NCBI GenBank assembly: GCA_015351705.1
Contig: JADIIM010000011.1
Location: forward strand, 1-43,535
DNA from: Aeromicrobium sp.
GTDB lineage: Bacteria; Actinomycetota; Coriobacteriia; Anaerosomatales; Anaerosomataceae
Direction of reading: 5' to 3'
DNA: 43,535 bases
The notes under the pieces are model-generated. The model ran no database searches and was not told the origin of the DNA. It worked only from the letters and a program-made list of their open reading frames with translations. This document shows positions 1-8,299 of this stretch, in pieces (position 1 is the stretch's first letter; every line of letters starts with the position of its first letter). The position numbers were made by a program, and so were the translations under genes.

Positions 1-589
1 TGTAGCTGCCGGTGGCGATCGCGAGCTCGGCGGTTAGGTCGTCGCTCTTGCCCTCGGACTGGATGCGTCGTCCGATCTCCAGGATCTCGTCCTTGGCGAT
101 CTCAAGGCGCGTGGAAACCTCGTCGGCGGCCGCGTTGATCGCCTCGCGCTTGTAGTCGCGACTCCAGGTGACGAACTCCTCGGCAAGCGTGTTGGCGATC
201 TCAGCTGCGCGCGCGGGATCGCGGTCGCGCGCGGTGATGCGCACGATGTTGGTCTGCCCCACCGCTGAGACCGTCACGCGCCCCGCGAGCTGCTCGGGCG
301 TGATGCCCAGGCCGAGCGTTCGGATGGTGTTCTCCAGGAGCGGGCGCACCTGCATGAGCTGCACCTGCGTCTGGAGCCCGCGCTCAGGCTGGCTAGAGAA
401 GTCCAGACCAATGCTGCCGAAGAGCTCGGTGCCGCTCCCCTTCTCGGCGATGAGGACCTTCGCCTCGCCCTCGTACACCGGGGCCTGGAGCAGACTCGCC
501 ACGAGCGCCGCGAGGGCGACGATCACCACGGCCTGGATGATCACGCAGCGGCGGGCCCGGATGACGTTGAGATAGTCGCGGAGTTCCAC
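1..589 (-). CDS. Wzz-type polysaccharide chain-length determinant (partial, C-terminus outside window)
   Basis: The first ~196 residues are visible and the gene runs off the left edge. The frame opens with GTG at 589 (VELRDYLNVIRARR), followed by a membrane segment at about residues 18-35 and then a periplasmic-type region containing TNIVRITARDRDPARAAEIA, a signature of Wzz/capsular chain-length proteins, and then a helical, probably coiled-coil stretch. Such proteins set the length of exported surface polysaccharide and in Gram-positives often pair with a tyrosine kinase; whether a kinase domain follows cannot be seen. It starts 5 bases after the stop of the upstream anchored protein, so it is the downstream member of the same operon. 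No good ribosome-binding site precedes the GTG, so the start is tentative and coupling to the upstream gene is likely. Confidence 0.85.
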   Translation of the reverse strand, partial: MELRDYLNVIRARRCVIIQAVVIVALAALVASLLQAPVYEGEAKVLIAEKGSGTELFGSIGLDFSSQPERGLQTQVQLMQVRPLLENTIRTLGLGITPEQLAGRVTVSAVGQTNIVRITARDRDPARAAEIANTLAEEFVTWSRDYKREAINAAADEVSTRLEIAKDEILEIGRRIQSEGKSDDLTAELAIATGSY

Positions 590-594
590 GGAGG

Positions 595-1467
595 CTAGTT
601 CTTCGCGAACGACGTGATGAACCAGTGCTTCACGCCGCCGATGTCCTTGCTCACGGAGGTGATCGTGCCGGCGGTACGCGGCGCGGTCCCACCGGAGAGC
701 GTGATGCGCACGCTCGCGGTGCCCGAACCACTGGAGACACCGTTGATGGTCAGTGTCTTGAATCCACCGTCGACGATCGCCTTGGGGATGTCCTGATTGG
801 AGGCCTGGGCGCTGATGATCGCGGAGATCACGCCACTGTCACCCGTGACACTGGGCGTGGAGCCGGTGTTGCCGTCGCGGGTGATGGAGCTGAAGTACCA
901 CACGCCGTTGTAGTCACGCAGCACCATCGTGCCCGAGATCGAGCCGCCGCTCGAGTAGTTGGCGGTGATACGAACGCTGGCCGTCGAGCCGCTCTTGGTG
1001 ACGGTACCCAGGTTGAACGACGTGATCTCCCCGCGAACGAGCTTGCCGATCTGCTCCTGGCTCGCCACCTGCTCGGCGTACATGCGCTGCTGCTGGTCTG
1101 CGGTGGGGGGCTTTGCCACCGGAGCGCTCGCGGTGCCCGACGACGTGCCGCCGGATGTGGACTGAGCAGTCGTGCCGTCGTCGACGGCCTCCGTCGACGT
1201 CGGCTCGTCCGATGCGGTGGGCTCGGTGCTCGCGCCGGGCTCCCCGGCCGACCCGTCCCCGGGCTCGGCAGGATCCGACGGCGGCACGGGGGCGATGATC
1301 TCGTTGCTGTCGGCGTCGCCCGCAAGCAGGTCCGCGACCATGTCGATCCCGCCGACCGCGACGAACACACCGGCAAGCGCAGCAACGAGGACGAGCGCGG
1401 CAAGCGCCGAATAGAGGCTCTTGCGCCTCTTCGCTACCTCGTCTGCACCTGGAGTGGTCTCCGTCAT
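595..1467 (-). CDS. Membrane-anchored protein with two tandem C-terminal domains, function unknown
   Basis: A 290-residue protein. The ATG at 1467 is chosen over an in-frame start 60 bases upstream because GGGAGAGG lies about 6 bases before it. It has a short cytoplasmic N-terminus, one membrane segment at about residues 18-40, a Pro/Ser/Thr/Glu-rich linker to about residue 120, then two similar domains. Each carries a TASVRIT strand and ends in a Trp-containing strand (GVWYFSSIT; VKHWFITSF), which suggests a duplicated small alpha/beta domain of the DUF4878/NTF2-like kind; this fold guess is inference. The domains would lie outside the cell. It sits between the LCP-like gene and the Wzz gene, so a role in envelope polysaccharide assembly is plausible. 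I do not recognise the family firmly. Confidence 0.75.
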   Translation of the reverse strand: MTETTPGADEVAKRRKSLYSALAALVLVAALAGVFVAVGGIDMVADLLAGDADSNEIIAPVPPSDPAEPGDGSAGEPGASTEPTASDEPTSTEAVDDGTTAQSTSGGTSSGTASAPVAKPPTADQQQRMYAEQVASQEQIGKLVRGEITSFNLGTVTKSGSTASVRITANYSSGGSISGTMVLRDYNGVWYFSSITRDGNTGSTPSVTGDSGVISAIISAQASNQDIPKAIVDGGFKTLTINGVSSGSGTASVRITLSGGTAPRTAGTITSVSKDIGGVKHWFITSFAKN

Positions 1468-1548
1468 GAAACGCCTCTCCCTAGCGTGATGGACACCCCC
1501 GTACGCACGACCCAGACCCGGGCGCACTTACAGGGATGCTACCACGAC

Positions 1549-2295
1549 CTACTTCACCTGCGCCAACGCACCGACTAGCCGGTCGAGCGCCGCAGGCGAC
1601 AGCGTAGTGGTCATATCGGCACGTTCGGCCGCACGCATAAGCCCGCCCTCGTCCGGCCACTGTCCGAGGAGTGCGCAGACCGCGCGTCCGAGTTCAGCGT
1701 CGAGGGCGCTGCGTTCCTGAGCCGTCAGGTACGCCGCGCCCTTCAGCACGGCGCCGAGCTCCTCGGCCGAGAAGGTACGGCTGCCGGGGGCGAACACGTA
1801 GAGCGTCTCGCCGTCGAACACGGCCATGTCCGCGGGAAGCTCGAGCGTGACGCCGTCTGCGGCGTCGACCGCGCGCATGAGCGCATCCGGCGCAAGCGCC
1901 ACGTACGCAGGCGGCGTGATGCCGGTGGCGCGCGCGTACGCCTCGGCCACACCCGCGCCGCCCCCGAAGGGGTACGCATCGGCAAGCGTGTCGTAGCTGG
2001 TACCCGGGATCGACACGGGCGTCGCCGGACTCACGAACGTGGCCTGCGCCGCGCCCTGCGACACATCCACGAGCGTGATCACCTGCGCGACAACCGCACC
2101 GTCCTCATCCGGCGCCGCTGCCACGACAAGGACGCGCGTGAGGTCGTCTGCCCGCACGCCGGGGCCCTCGCCCACGAGTCCGCGCGACCACGCCGTCCAC
2201 AGCGCCGCGACGGCCAGCGCGATGACCGCAACGACGATGAGCACGATGCGCACAAGCCTCACACGCGGTTCATGGTGCGGGGGGAACGCTGCCAT
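1549..2295 (-). CDS. Degenerate LytR-CpsA-Psr (LCP)-like membrane protein
   Basis: A 248-residue protein with one N-terminal membrane segment (about residues 14-34). The following region lines up with the LCP core: a beta strand ending VSIPGTSYDTLADAYPFGGG, then VAEAYARATGI, PPAYVALAPDALMRAVDAADG and a VTLELPADM strand, in the order seen in LCP glycopolymer transferases. The usual SIPRDT-type segment, with its catalytic Arg and Asp, reads FVSPATP here, and no RKR-type segment is evident, so phosphotransferase activity is doubtful. It may be a binding or scaffold relative. It starts 3 bases after the amidase stop. Real LCP enzymes attach teichoic-acid-like or capsular polymers to peptidoglycan, which suits its neighbours. 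The assignment rests on motif order only. Confidence 0.65.
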   Translation of the reverse strand: MAAFPPHHEPRVRLVRIVLIVVAVIALAVAALWTAWSRGLVGEGPGVRADDLTRVLVVAAAPDEDGAVVAQVITLVDVSQGAAQATFVSPATPVSIPGTSYDTLADAYPFGGGAGVAEAYARATGITPPAYVALAPDALMRAVDAADGVTLELPADMAVFDGETLYVFAPGSRTFSAEELGAVLKGAAYLTAQERSALDAELGRAVCALLGQWPDEGGLMRAAERADMTTTLSPAALDRLVGALAQVK

Positions 2296-2298
2296 CGG

Positions 2299-3417
2299 TC
2301 ACATCCCCAGGTAGGCGACGATGCCCGCGGCCATGCCGTCCACGACCTTGGCGCGGTAGGCGGGGTCTGCCAGAAGCCGGTCTTCCTTCGGGTTGGAGAG
2401 GAACCCGGTCTCGACGAGCACGCTCGGCACGGTGGCGTAGTTGAAGCCGGAGAGGTCCGCGCGCTTGACCACGCCACGGTCGGCCGCGCCGGTCGACGCG
2501 AGCACCGCGGCGTGTACGGCCTTGGCCGCGGCCAGACTGCGGACCTCGATGGGCGCCACCCAGGTGTTGCCGCCCGGATACAGCGTGGAGACCCCGGAGA
2601 TGTCGGCGTTGGTGGACGAGTCCGCGTGCACGCGTACGAATAGGTCCGCCCGCGCGTCGTTGGCGATCTTCGCGCGCTGGGAATTGGAGATGTCCACGTC
2701 ATTGGCGGTCCGCGTCATCACCACGGTGATGCCCCGGGCCTCCAGCCGCTTCTTGAGCTCAAGGGACAGCTCGAGCACGAGTTCGTACTCGGCCTGCTTG
2801 GTGACCGCTCCCGCCGCCCCGCCGGTCACCTTCATCTTCGTCTCGCTCGCACCCGGACCGATGGGCTCGTGCGCGGTGTTCGCCCGCGCCTGATGCCCGG
2901 GGTCGATGCAGACGACCTTGGGACGGCCGGGCGGGCGCGTGTCTGAGGCCGAGGCGGTGACGACGCCGCTTGCGGCCACGGTCGCGTCGGGGTCCGCCCA
3001 CACGAGCTCGATGACGCTGCCCGGGGCGATGCGCTCCCCGGCCGTGGGCATCTGCGCGAGCACGGTCCCGGTGGCCGCTTCACCGGGCGGGGTGGAGAGC
3101 AGCGTGATCTCAAGCCCGGCAATGCCCAGCAGGAGCTCGGCCTCTCCCAGCGGCAGACCGGTGACATCGGGCACCTCGACGAGCATGGTGGTCACGCTCG
3201 ACGGGTCCACCGTGAGCGTGGCCTCGGCGACGCCTGCGTCCAGCGCCACGACGTCGATTTCCTCGGCGTCCGCGGGCGTGCCCACGCTGCCGGTGAGCAG
3301 CGCGACAGCAACGGACAGCACCGCAACGGTGGCGAGCACGGCCGAGCCGACGACCAACGCGCGCTTGCGCTTGTCGCGCACTCGCTCGAGTCTATCGGCT
3401 CTGCTTCGACGCGCCAT
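2299..3417 (-). CDS. N-acetylmuramoyl-L-alanine amidase (Amidase_3) with PASTA-like domain
   Basis: A 372-residue, single-pass membrane or exported peptidoglycan hydrolase. The ATG at 3417 follows AAGGA at about 7 bases; an upstream in-frame start is less well supported. The N-terminus is Arg/Lys rich, followed by a membrane segment (about 20-42), a PASTA-like domain (VPDVTGLPLGEAELLL; AGERIAPGSVIEL) and a C-terminal zinc amidase domain. Its metal and catalytic residues are visible: IDPGHQ (His), a Glu in the GASETK region, VHADS (His) and the catalytic Glu in LVETGFLSNPKED. The enzyme cleaves the lactyl-Ala bond between muramic acid and the stem peptide. PASTA domains bind muropeptides, so this one probably targets the enzyme to nascent wall. 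It heads the surface operon reading toward the left edge. Confidence 0.92.
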   Translation of the reverse strand: MARRSRADRLERVRDKRKRALVVGSAVLATVAVLSVAVALLTGSVGTPADAEEIDVVALDAGVAEATLTVDPSSVTTMLVEVPDVTGLPLGEAELLLGIAGLEITLLSTPPGEAATGTVLAQMPTAGERIAPGSVIELVWADPDATVAASGVVTASASDTRPPGRPKVVCIDPGHQARANTAHEPIGPGASETKMKVTGGAAGAVTKQAEYELVLELSLELKKRLEARGITVVMTRTANDVDISNSQRAKIANDARADLFVRVHADSSTNADISGVSTLYPGGNTWVAPIEVRSLAAAKAVHAAVLASTGAADRGVVKRADLSGFNYATVPSVLVETGFLSNPKEDRLLADPAYRAKVVDGMAAGIVAYLGM

Positions 3418-3500
3418 CCGTGATCCTTCGTGTGGTGGGCCTTCGCGCAACATGGGTCCGCGATCGGGCTCTCAGCCAGCGGACGCGCGCAGCGGTTCAC

Positions 3501-3506
3501 AGTATA
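3501..3506 (-). promoter_or_regulatory. Possible -10 element for the surface operon
   Basis: On the minus strand the sequence TATACT lies about 84 bases upstream of the amidase ATG, in the gap between the amidase and the HTH gene. No convincing -35 hexamer was found at 16-18 bases, so this is a weak call. Confidence 0.35.
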
Positions 3507-3541
3507 GCCGAGGGAGCGAACACCAGCGCTGTGGTTGGATC

Positions 3542-4048
3542 TCACCGGCGTTCCGCGGGGACCGGTCCGTCAGCTTCGCGGGAGCCGCTGCACGGGCGCA
3601 CCTGGAGGTCCACATCACAACCGAGCACCGCCAGGAGTGTGAGGACTTTGTCGATCGACTTCGTGTAGTTCGTCTGGTCGATCAGGCGGTAGAACTGGGC
3701 GGGTGACGTGCCAAGGCGGCGGATGATCTCGCGCTTCGACAGCCTGGTCCGACTGAGTTGCCGCTGCGCCTCCAGGGTGAGTCTGTACAGCAGCATGTCG
3801 CGCAAGTAGGCGGGGTCCTGGTTGTACTCCAGGACTTGGTCTCCAAGCACGGAGCCCTCAGCACCGGACGCGAGCAGATAGGTGAAGCCTTGCATGGCGA
3901 GTTCCGCGTCAACGTAAACATCAGCCACAGGGTCCTGCAAGCCAGGTACCGGGTCCGCCTTTCCATACGGGAACGTTAGAGACCCGCGTGACGTCCTCAC
4001 GATGAAGACCTGCTGTTCCTCATCTGCTCTGACGGACTCGATCCTCAC
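3542..4048 (-). CDS. HTH (XRE/HigA-like) DNA-binding protein, function unknown
   Basis: A 168-residue protein. The GTG start at 4048 overlaps the stop of a 14-codon leader frame (GTGA overlap), with AAAGGGAC about 9 bases upstream. The C-terminal half reads like a Cro/HigA-type helix-turn-helix: SKREIIRRLGTSPAQFYRLI, then NYTKSIDKVLTLLAVLGCDV. The N-terminal half is beta-rich (FIVRTSRGSLTFPYGK; VYVDAELAMQGFTYLL) and resembles small antitoxin-associated domains, but no named family is assigned. No toxin gene lies beside it: its neighbours are tRNA-Ile2 and the recombinase on one side and the amidase on the other. A palindrome overlapping its own -10 suggests autoregulation. It is probably accessory cargo or an orphan regulator left by an integrative element. 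Confidence 0.75.
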   Translation of the reverse strand: MRIESVRADEEQQVFIVRTSRGSLTFPYGKADPVPGLQDPVADVYVDAELAMQGFTYLLASGAEGSVLGDQVLEYNQDPAYLRDMLLYRLTLEAQRQLSRTRLSKREIIRRLGTSPAQFYRLIDQTNYTKSIDKVLTLLAVLGCDVDLQVRPCSGSREADGPVPAERR

Positions 4049-4119
4049 AGCCGACCGTCCCTTTCGAGTTGATCGATTTGACTCGTCATGCGTCGCGCAG
4101 CAGCGCTCACTGACAACAC

Positions 4120-4158
4120 GTTACCCTGTACGGTAACACCTGAGACCCGCAACCTCAA
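4120..4158 (-). promoter_or_regulatory. Promoter with palindromic operator for the HTH gene
   Basis: On the minus strand TTGAGG (4153-4158) and TACCGT (4130-4135) are spaced by exactly 17 bases. The inverted repeat GTTACC-N6-GGTAAC (4120-4137) fully covers the -10 hexamer. A dimeric HTH protein bound there would block RNA polymerase. The 168-residue HTH gene begins about 75 bases downstream, so negative autoregulation is the simplest reading. Hexamers and palindrome are seen directly; the regulator is inferred. Confidence 0.6.
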
Positions 4159-4173
4159 TCGCCTGAGACAGCA

Positions 4174-4203
4174 GGAGGCTCCCGCGCATTCGCGGAAGCC
4201 TCC
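4174..4203 (-). terminator. Hairpin terminator after tRNA-Ile2
   Basis: Two 13-base arms (4174-4186 and 4191-4203) pair with a 4-base loop, starting 12 bases past the tRNA 3' end. The only non-Watson-Crick position is a G-U wobble in minus-strand RNA but an A-C mismatch in plus-strand RNA, which points to the minus strand. No strong U-tract follows. Confidence 0.65.
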
Positions 4204-4215
4204 GTTCGCATGAAC

Positions 4216-4290
4216 TGGTGGGCCCAGCAGGATTCGAACCTGCAACCAAGGGATTATGAGTCCCCTGCTCCACCGTTGAGCTATGGGCCC
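4216..4290 (-). tRNA. tRNA-Ile2 (anticodon CAT, lysidine type)
   Basis: A 75-base cloverleaf with encoded CCA. The acceptor is GGGCCCA/TGGGCCC with discriminator A, the D stem is GCTC/GAGC, the anticodon stem is GGGGA/TCCCT with loop CTCATAA, and the T arm contains GGTTCGAATCC. The anticodon is CAT. A paired G1-C72 excludes initiator tRNA. The C4-G69 and C5-G68 pairs and the CTCATAATC...CTTGGT context match the minor isoleucine tRNA read by TilS rather than elongator Met, so Ile2 is preferred; elongator Met is not fully excluded. Its first 10 bases overlap the 3' end of the recombinase gene. No clear promoter of its own was found. Confidence 0.9.
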
Positions 4291-5468
4291 GGAGTGTCGT
4301 CCTGGCACTCGTCGGGCGAACCCACGCCGCGTGCCACCAACTCGCCCATGATAGCAGCATCACGGAGCCGCGCCGCGTGCATGGGCTTGGCGTAGTGGTC
4401 CAGGAAGAACGCCGCCGAGTGATGGCCGAGCCGCGCGCTCACCTGCTCCGCATCTGCACCTCCGGCCAGTGACAGCGAACCCGACGTGGCGCGCAGGTCG
4501 TGGAAGCGGCAGTCGAGTCCGGTGGTGCGCGCCCACGCATGCCACGCGCTTGAGAACGAGTCCGGCCACCAGGGCCTCCCTTGCGCATCGCAGATCAGCA
4601 GCTCGCCCCATGAGAGCACGCTGCCGTCGGGACGCACGGCATGCGTCTGCCACGCGCGGCCCGCGGCCTCCCTGGCGACCTCACGCTCGGCGATCGCCGT
4701 ACGCAGGATCTCCACAAGCTCGGGTGGCACGTCGACATATCGCTCCCTGCCCGACTTGGGCCAGGCGCGCATCCGGTAGCGTGCCAGCGGGTTCCTGCCA
4801 CGGGACGGGTCGTCGGACTTGTCCCACGCCCTGCGCACAGTGATCATCCCGAGCCCGTGTTCGTCTTCAGGGCCGGGAAGCGTGATGTCGCCCACCTCAA
4901 GGGCGAGGATCTCTCCCCGGCGCATGCCGGTCGCCAGCGCGAGCGCCACCGGCACGAACAGTCGTCCGGCAACACCCTCGGAGCCCCTAAGCGCACGCAG
5001 CACAGCTGCCGCCTCGGCCGGCTCAAGCGCCCGGACCCGCGTGCGCCGGACACGTGGCCGGTCCACGCCGCACCCCTTAGCAAGCACGTTGCGCTCCAGC
5101 CGACCCAGGGACACCGCCCGATCAAGTGCCATTCGCAGTGTCACATGGGTGAGTTCGCGCGTGCGCACCGAAAGCCCCAGCCCGCCCTCGGAGCGCGGCG
5201 TGCCCATCAGCAGGTAGAGGGCGGTGACGTGCTCGGCGGTGAGCCGGTCGAGTCTGATCGTGCCCAGATGCGGCCGCAGGTATCGCCGTACGTGTCCCCG
5301 GTAGCTGGCGACGGTGGAGGCCGCGAGCTCACCGTCCCGCGCCTTCGGCTCGACGTGGACGGCCAGCCACTCGTCAAGCCACGCCCCCACCGTCTCGCGT
5401 CGTCGTCGCCTCACTCTGCGCTCCCGCCCGCCGTCACCGTCTGTCGGCACCGTCACCGGGTCCTGCAT
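4281..5468 (-). CDS. Tyrosine recombinase / phage-type integrase
   Basis: A 395-residue site-specific recombinase. The ATG at 5468 follows AGGTG at about 5 bases. After an Arg-rich N-terminus comes a SAM-like core-binding domain (about 25-125; TVASYRGHVRRYLRPHLG) and a catalytic domain with a complete active site: Arg in GMRRGEI, a beta-hairpin Lys in WPKSGRERY, the HDLR box, LGHHS and the nucleophilic Tyr in LDHYAKP. It should therefore be active. No excisionase, repressor or structural phage gene is present and no duplicated tRNA segment marking att sites was found. The stop codon lies inside tRNA-Ile2, so transcription of this gene runs straight into the tRNA. It lies between two tRNA genes, the usual targets of such enzymes, but on the 5' side of both, which is not the normal position. 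Confidence 0.92.
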   Translation of the reverse strand: MQDPVTVPTDGDGGRERRVRRRRRETVGAWLDEWLAVHVEPKARDGELAASTVASYRGHVRRYLRPHLGTIRLDRLTAEHVTALYLLMGTPRSEGGLGLSVRTRELTHVTLRMALDRAVSLGRLERNVLAKGCGVDRPRVRRTRVRALEPAEAAAVLRALRGSEGVAGRLFVPVALALATGMRRGEILALEVGDITLPGPEDEHGLGMITVRRAWDKSDDPSRGRNPLARYRMRAWPKSGRERYVDVPPELVEILRTAIAEREVAREAAGRAWQTHAVRPDGSVLSWGELLICDAQGRPWWPDSFSSAWHAWARTTGLDCRFHDLRATSGSLSLAGGADAEQVSARLGHHSAAFFLDHYAKPMHAARLRDAAIMGELVARGVGSPDECQDDTPGP

Positions 5469-5529
5469 CCTGCACCTGCTGCCTTAACCACACCTGAGCC
5501 GGATGTGAGTCCGCGGGCACTCCCAACGG

Positions 5530-5557
5530 TTGCAGCCCTCGGAGCGCCTGCTATAAT
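5530..5557 (+). promoter_or_regulatory. Sigma-70 type promoter of tRNA-Asn
   Basis: TTGCAG (5530-5535) and a perfect TATAAT (5552-5557) are separated by 16 bases, and the mature tRNA begins 17 bases after the -10. This is the strongest consensus promoter in the window. Confidence 0.85.
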
Positions 5558-5573
5558 CGCGAGGCGCCGATAC

Positions 5574-5649
<76 letters not shown>

Positions 5650-5660
5650 GAATCCTTCCG

Positions 5661-5690
5661 AGGGCCCCGCCAGGGGCCTTCGTCGTTTCC
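5661..5690 (+). terminator. Terminator after tRNA-Asn
   Basis: AGGGCCCC and GGGGCCTT (5661-5668, 5673-5680) form a stem around a GCCA loop, 11 bases past the tRNA end, followed by the T-rich CGTCGTTT. Confidence 0.7.
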
Positions 5691-5783
5691 CGGTGGTGGA
5701 CGTTCGCCCACGCCCTGCCCCGACGGGTACACTTCTTGCAGACAGACGCCTCGTATCCACCCGACCCGAGGAGACGCCAGCAT

Positions 5784-6883
5784 ATGACGCCCGCACGGAT
5801 CCTGATCGCTGACGATGACCCCGCCGGCCGCTACCTTCTCGTCTCCACGCTCACGTCCGCCGGCTATGAGACCTACACCGCCGAGGACGGCGCCCAGGCC
5901 CTTGCGGTCGCCCGGGGCGAGGCGCCGGACCTCATCATCACCGACATCCTCATGCCGCAGATGGACGGGTACCAGCTCTGTCGTGAATGGGAGGCCGACC
6001 CGTCGCTCGCACACATCCCATTCATCTTCTACACCGCCAACTACGCCGACGAGGAAGACGAGCGGTTCGCTCTGAGCCTCGGCGCCGACCGGTTCTTGCG
6101 TAAGCCGCTCGAGCCCGGCGCACTCCTCGCCGAGGTCAAGACGCTGCTTGAGAACCACCGTCCCTCCGGTGTCCTCCCCAAGCCCACGAAGCCGGCCGAT
6201 GAGGCCCGCGTACTGCGGGAGTACAACGCCCGACTCGTGAGCAAGCTCGAGCGTCAGCTGGAGGAGGTCCAGCAGGCCAACGACCAACTCGTCGAGATGA
6301 TGAACGGCACCGTCCGGGCGGTCGCCAAGCTGACCGAGGCGCGCGACCCGTACACCTCAGGGCACCAGGAGCGGGTAGCGGACCTCGCTGCGGCCATCGC
6401 CCGGCGCATGGGCCACGACCACCTGTACTGCGAGGGCATCCGGACCGCCGGACTCGTCCATGACATCGGGAAGATCGCCGTGCCCGCGGAGATCCTCGCC
6501 ATGCCCCGGCGTCTGACCACCGAGGAGTTCGCACTCATCAAGGTGCACCCCGGCGTGGGCCACGACGTGCTCTCGGGCATCCGCTTCCCGTGGCCGGTAG
6601 CCGAGTGGGTTCTCCAGCACCACGAGCGGATCGACGGCAGCGGCTACCCCGCAGGACTGGAGGGTGATGAGATCGACGTCGGCGCCCGCATCCTCGCGGT
6701 CGCCGATGTCGTCGAAGCGATGTCGTCACACCGTCCCTACAAGACGGGCGCCGGGATCGATGCCGCCCTCGAGGAGATCGAACAGAACGCGGGCCGCTTC
6801 TACGACGTCGGTGTCGCCGCCGCGTGCATCGCGCTCTTCCGTGAGGACGCCTACTCGATCCCAGCAGCCAACAGCGGGGCCGT

Positions 6884-6896
<13 letters not shown>
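5784..6896 (+). CDS. Response regulator with HD-GYP c-di-GMP phosphodiesterase domain
   Basis: A 370-residue cytoplasmic protein. The ATG at 5784 is preceded by GAGGAG; the in-frame ATG 48 bases upstream adds residues not expected in a receiver domain. Residues 1-125 are a CheY-like receiver with acidic pair DDD, phospho-acceptor Asp54 ([12 protein letters not shown]) and a KPLEPG lysine. A coiled-coil linker (about 145-185) leads to an HD-GYP domain: DPYTSGH, HDIGK (HD at 226-227), [13 protein letters not shown] (GYP at 287-289). Such domains hydrolyse c-di-GMP, so a partner histidine kinase probably controls c-di-GMP here; none is in the window. It is a single gene after tRNA-Asn, and its stop lies 13 bases inside the tail of the convergent rpoD. 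Confidence 0.93.

Positions 6897-8295
<1,399 letters not shown>

Positions 8296-8299
<4 letters not shown>

Noticed and set aside
3542-4048. Toxin-antitoxin pair
   Set aside because: Only an antitoxin-like HTH protein is present. The frame just upstream is a 14-codon leader, and no RelE/HigB/HipA-like toxin lies on either side.
4216-4290. Initiator tRNA-fMet
   Set aside because: Position 1-72 is a G-C pair and the anticodon stem lacks the three consecutive G-C pairs at the loop-proximal end typical of initiators.
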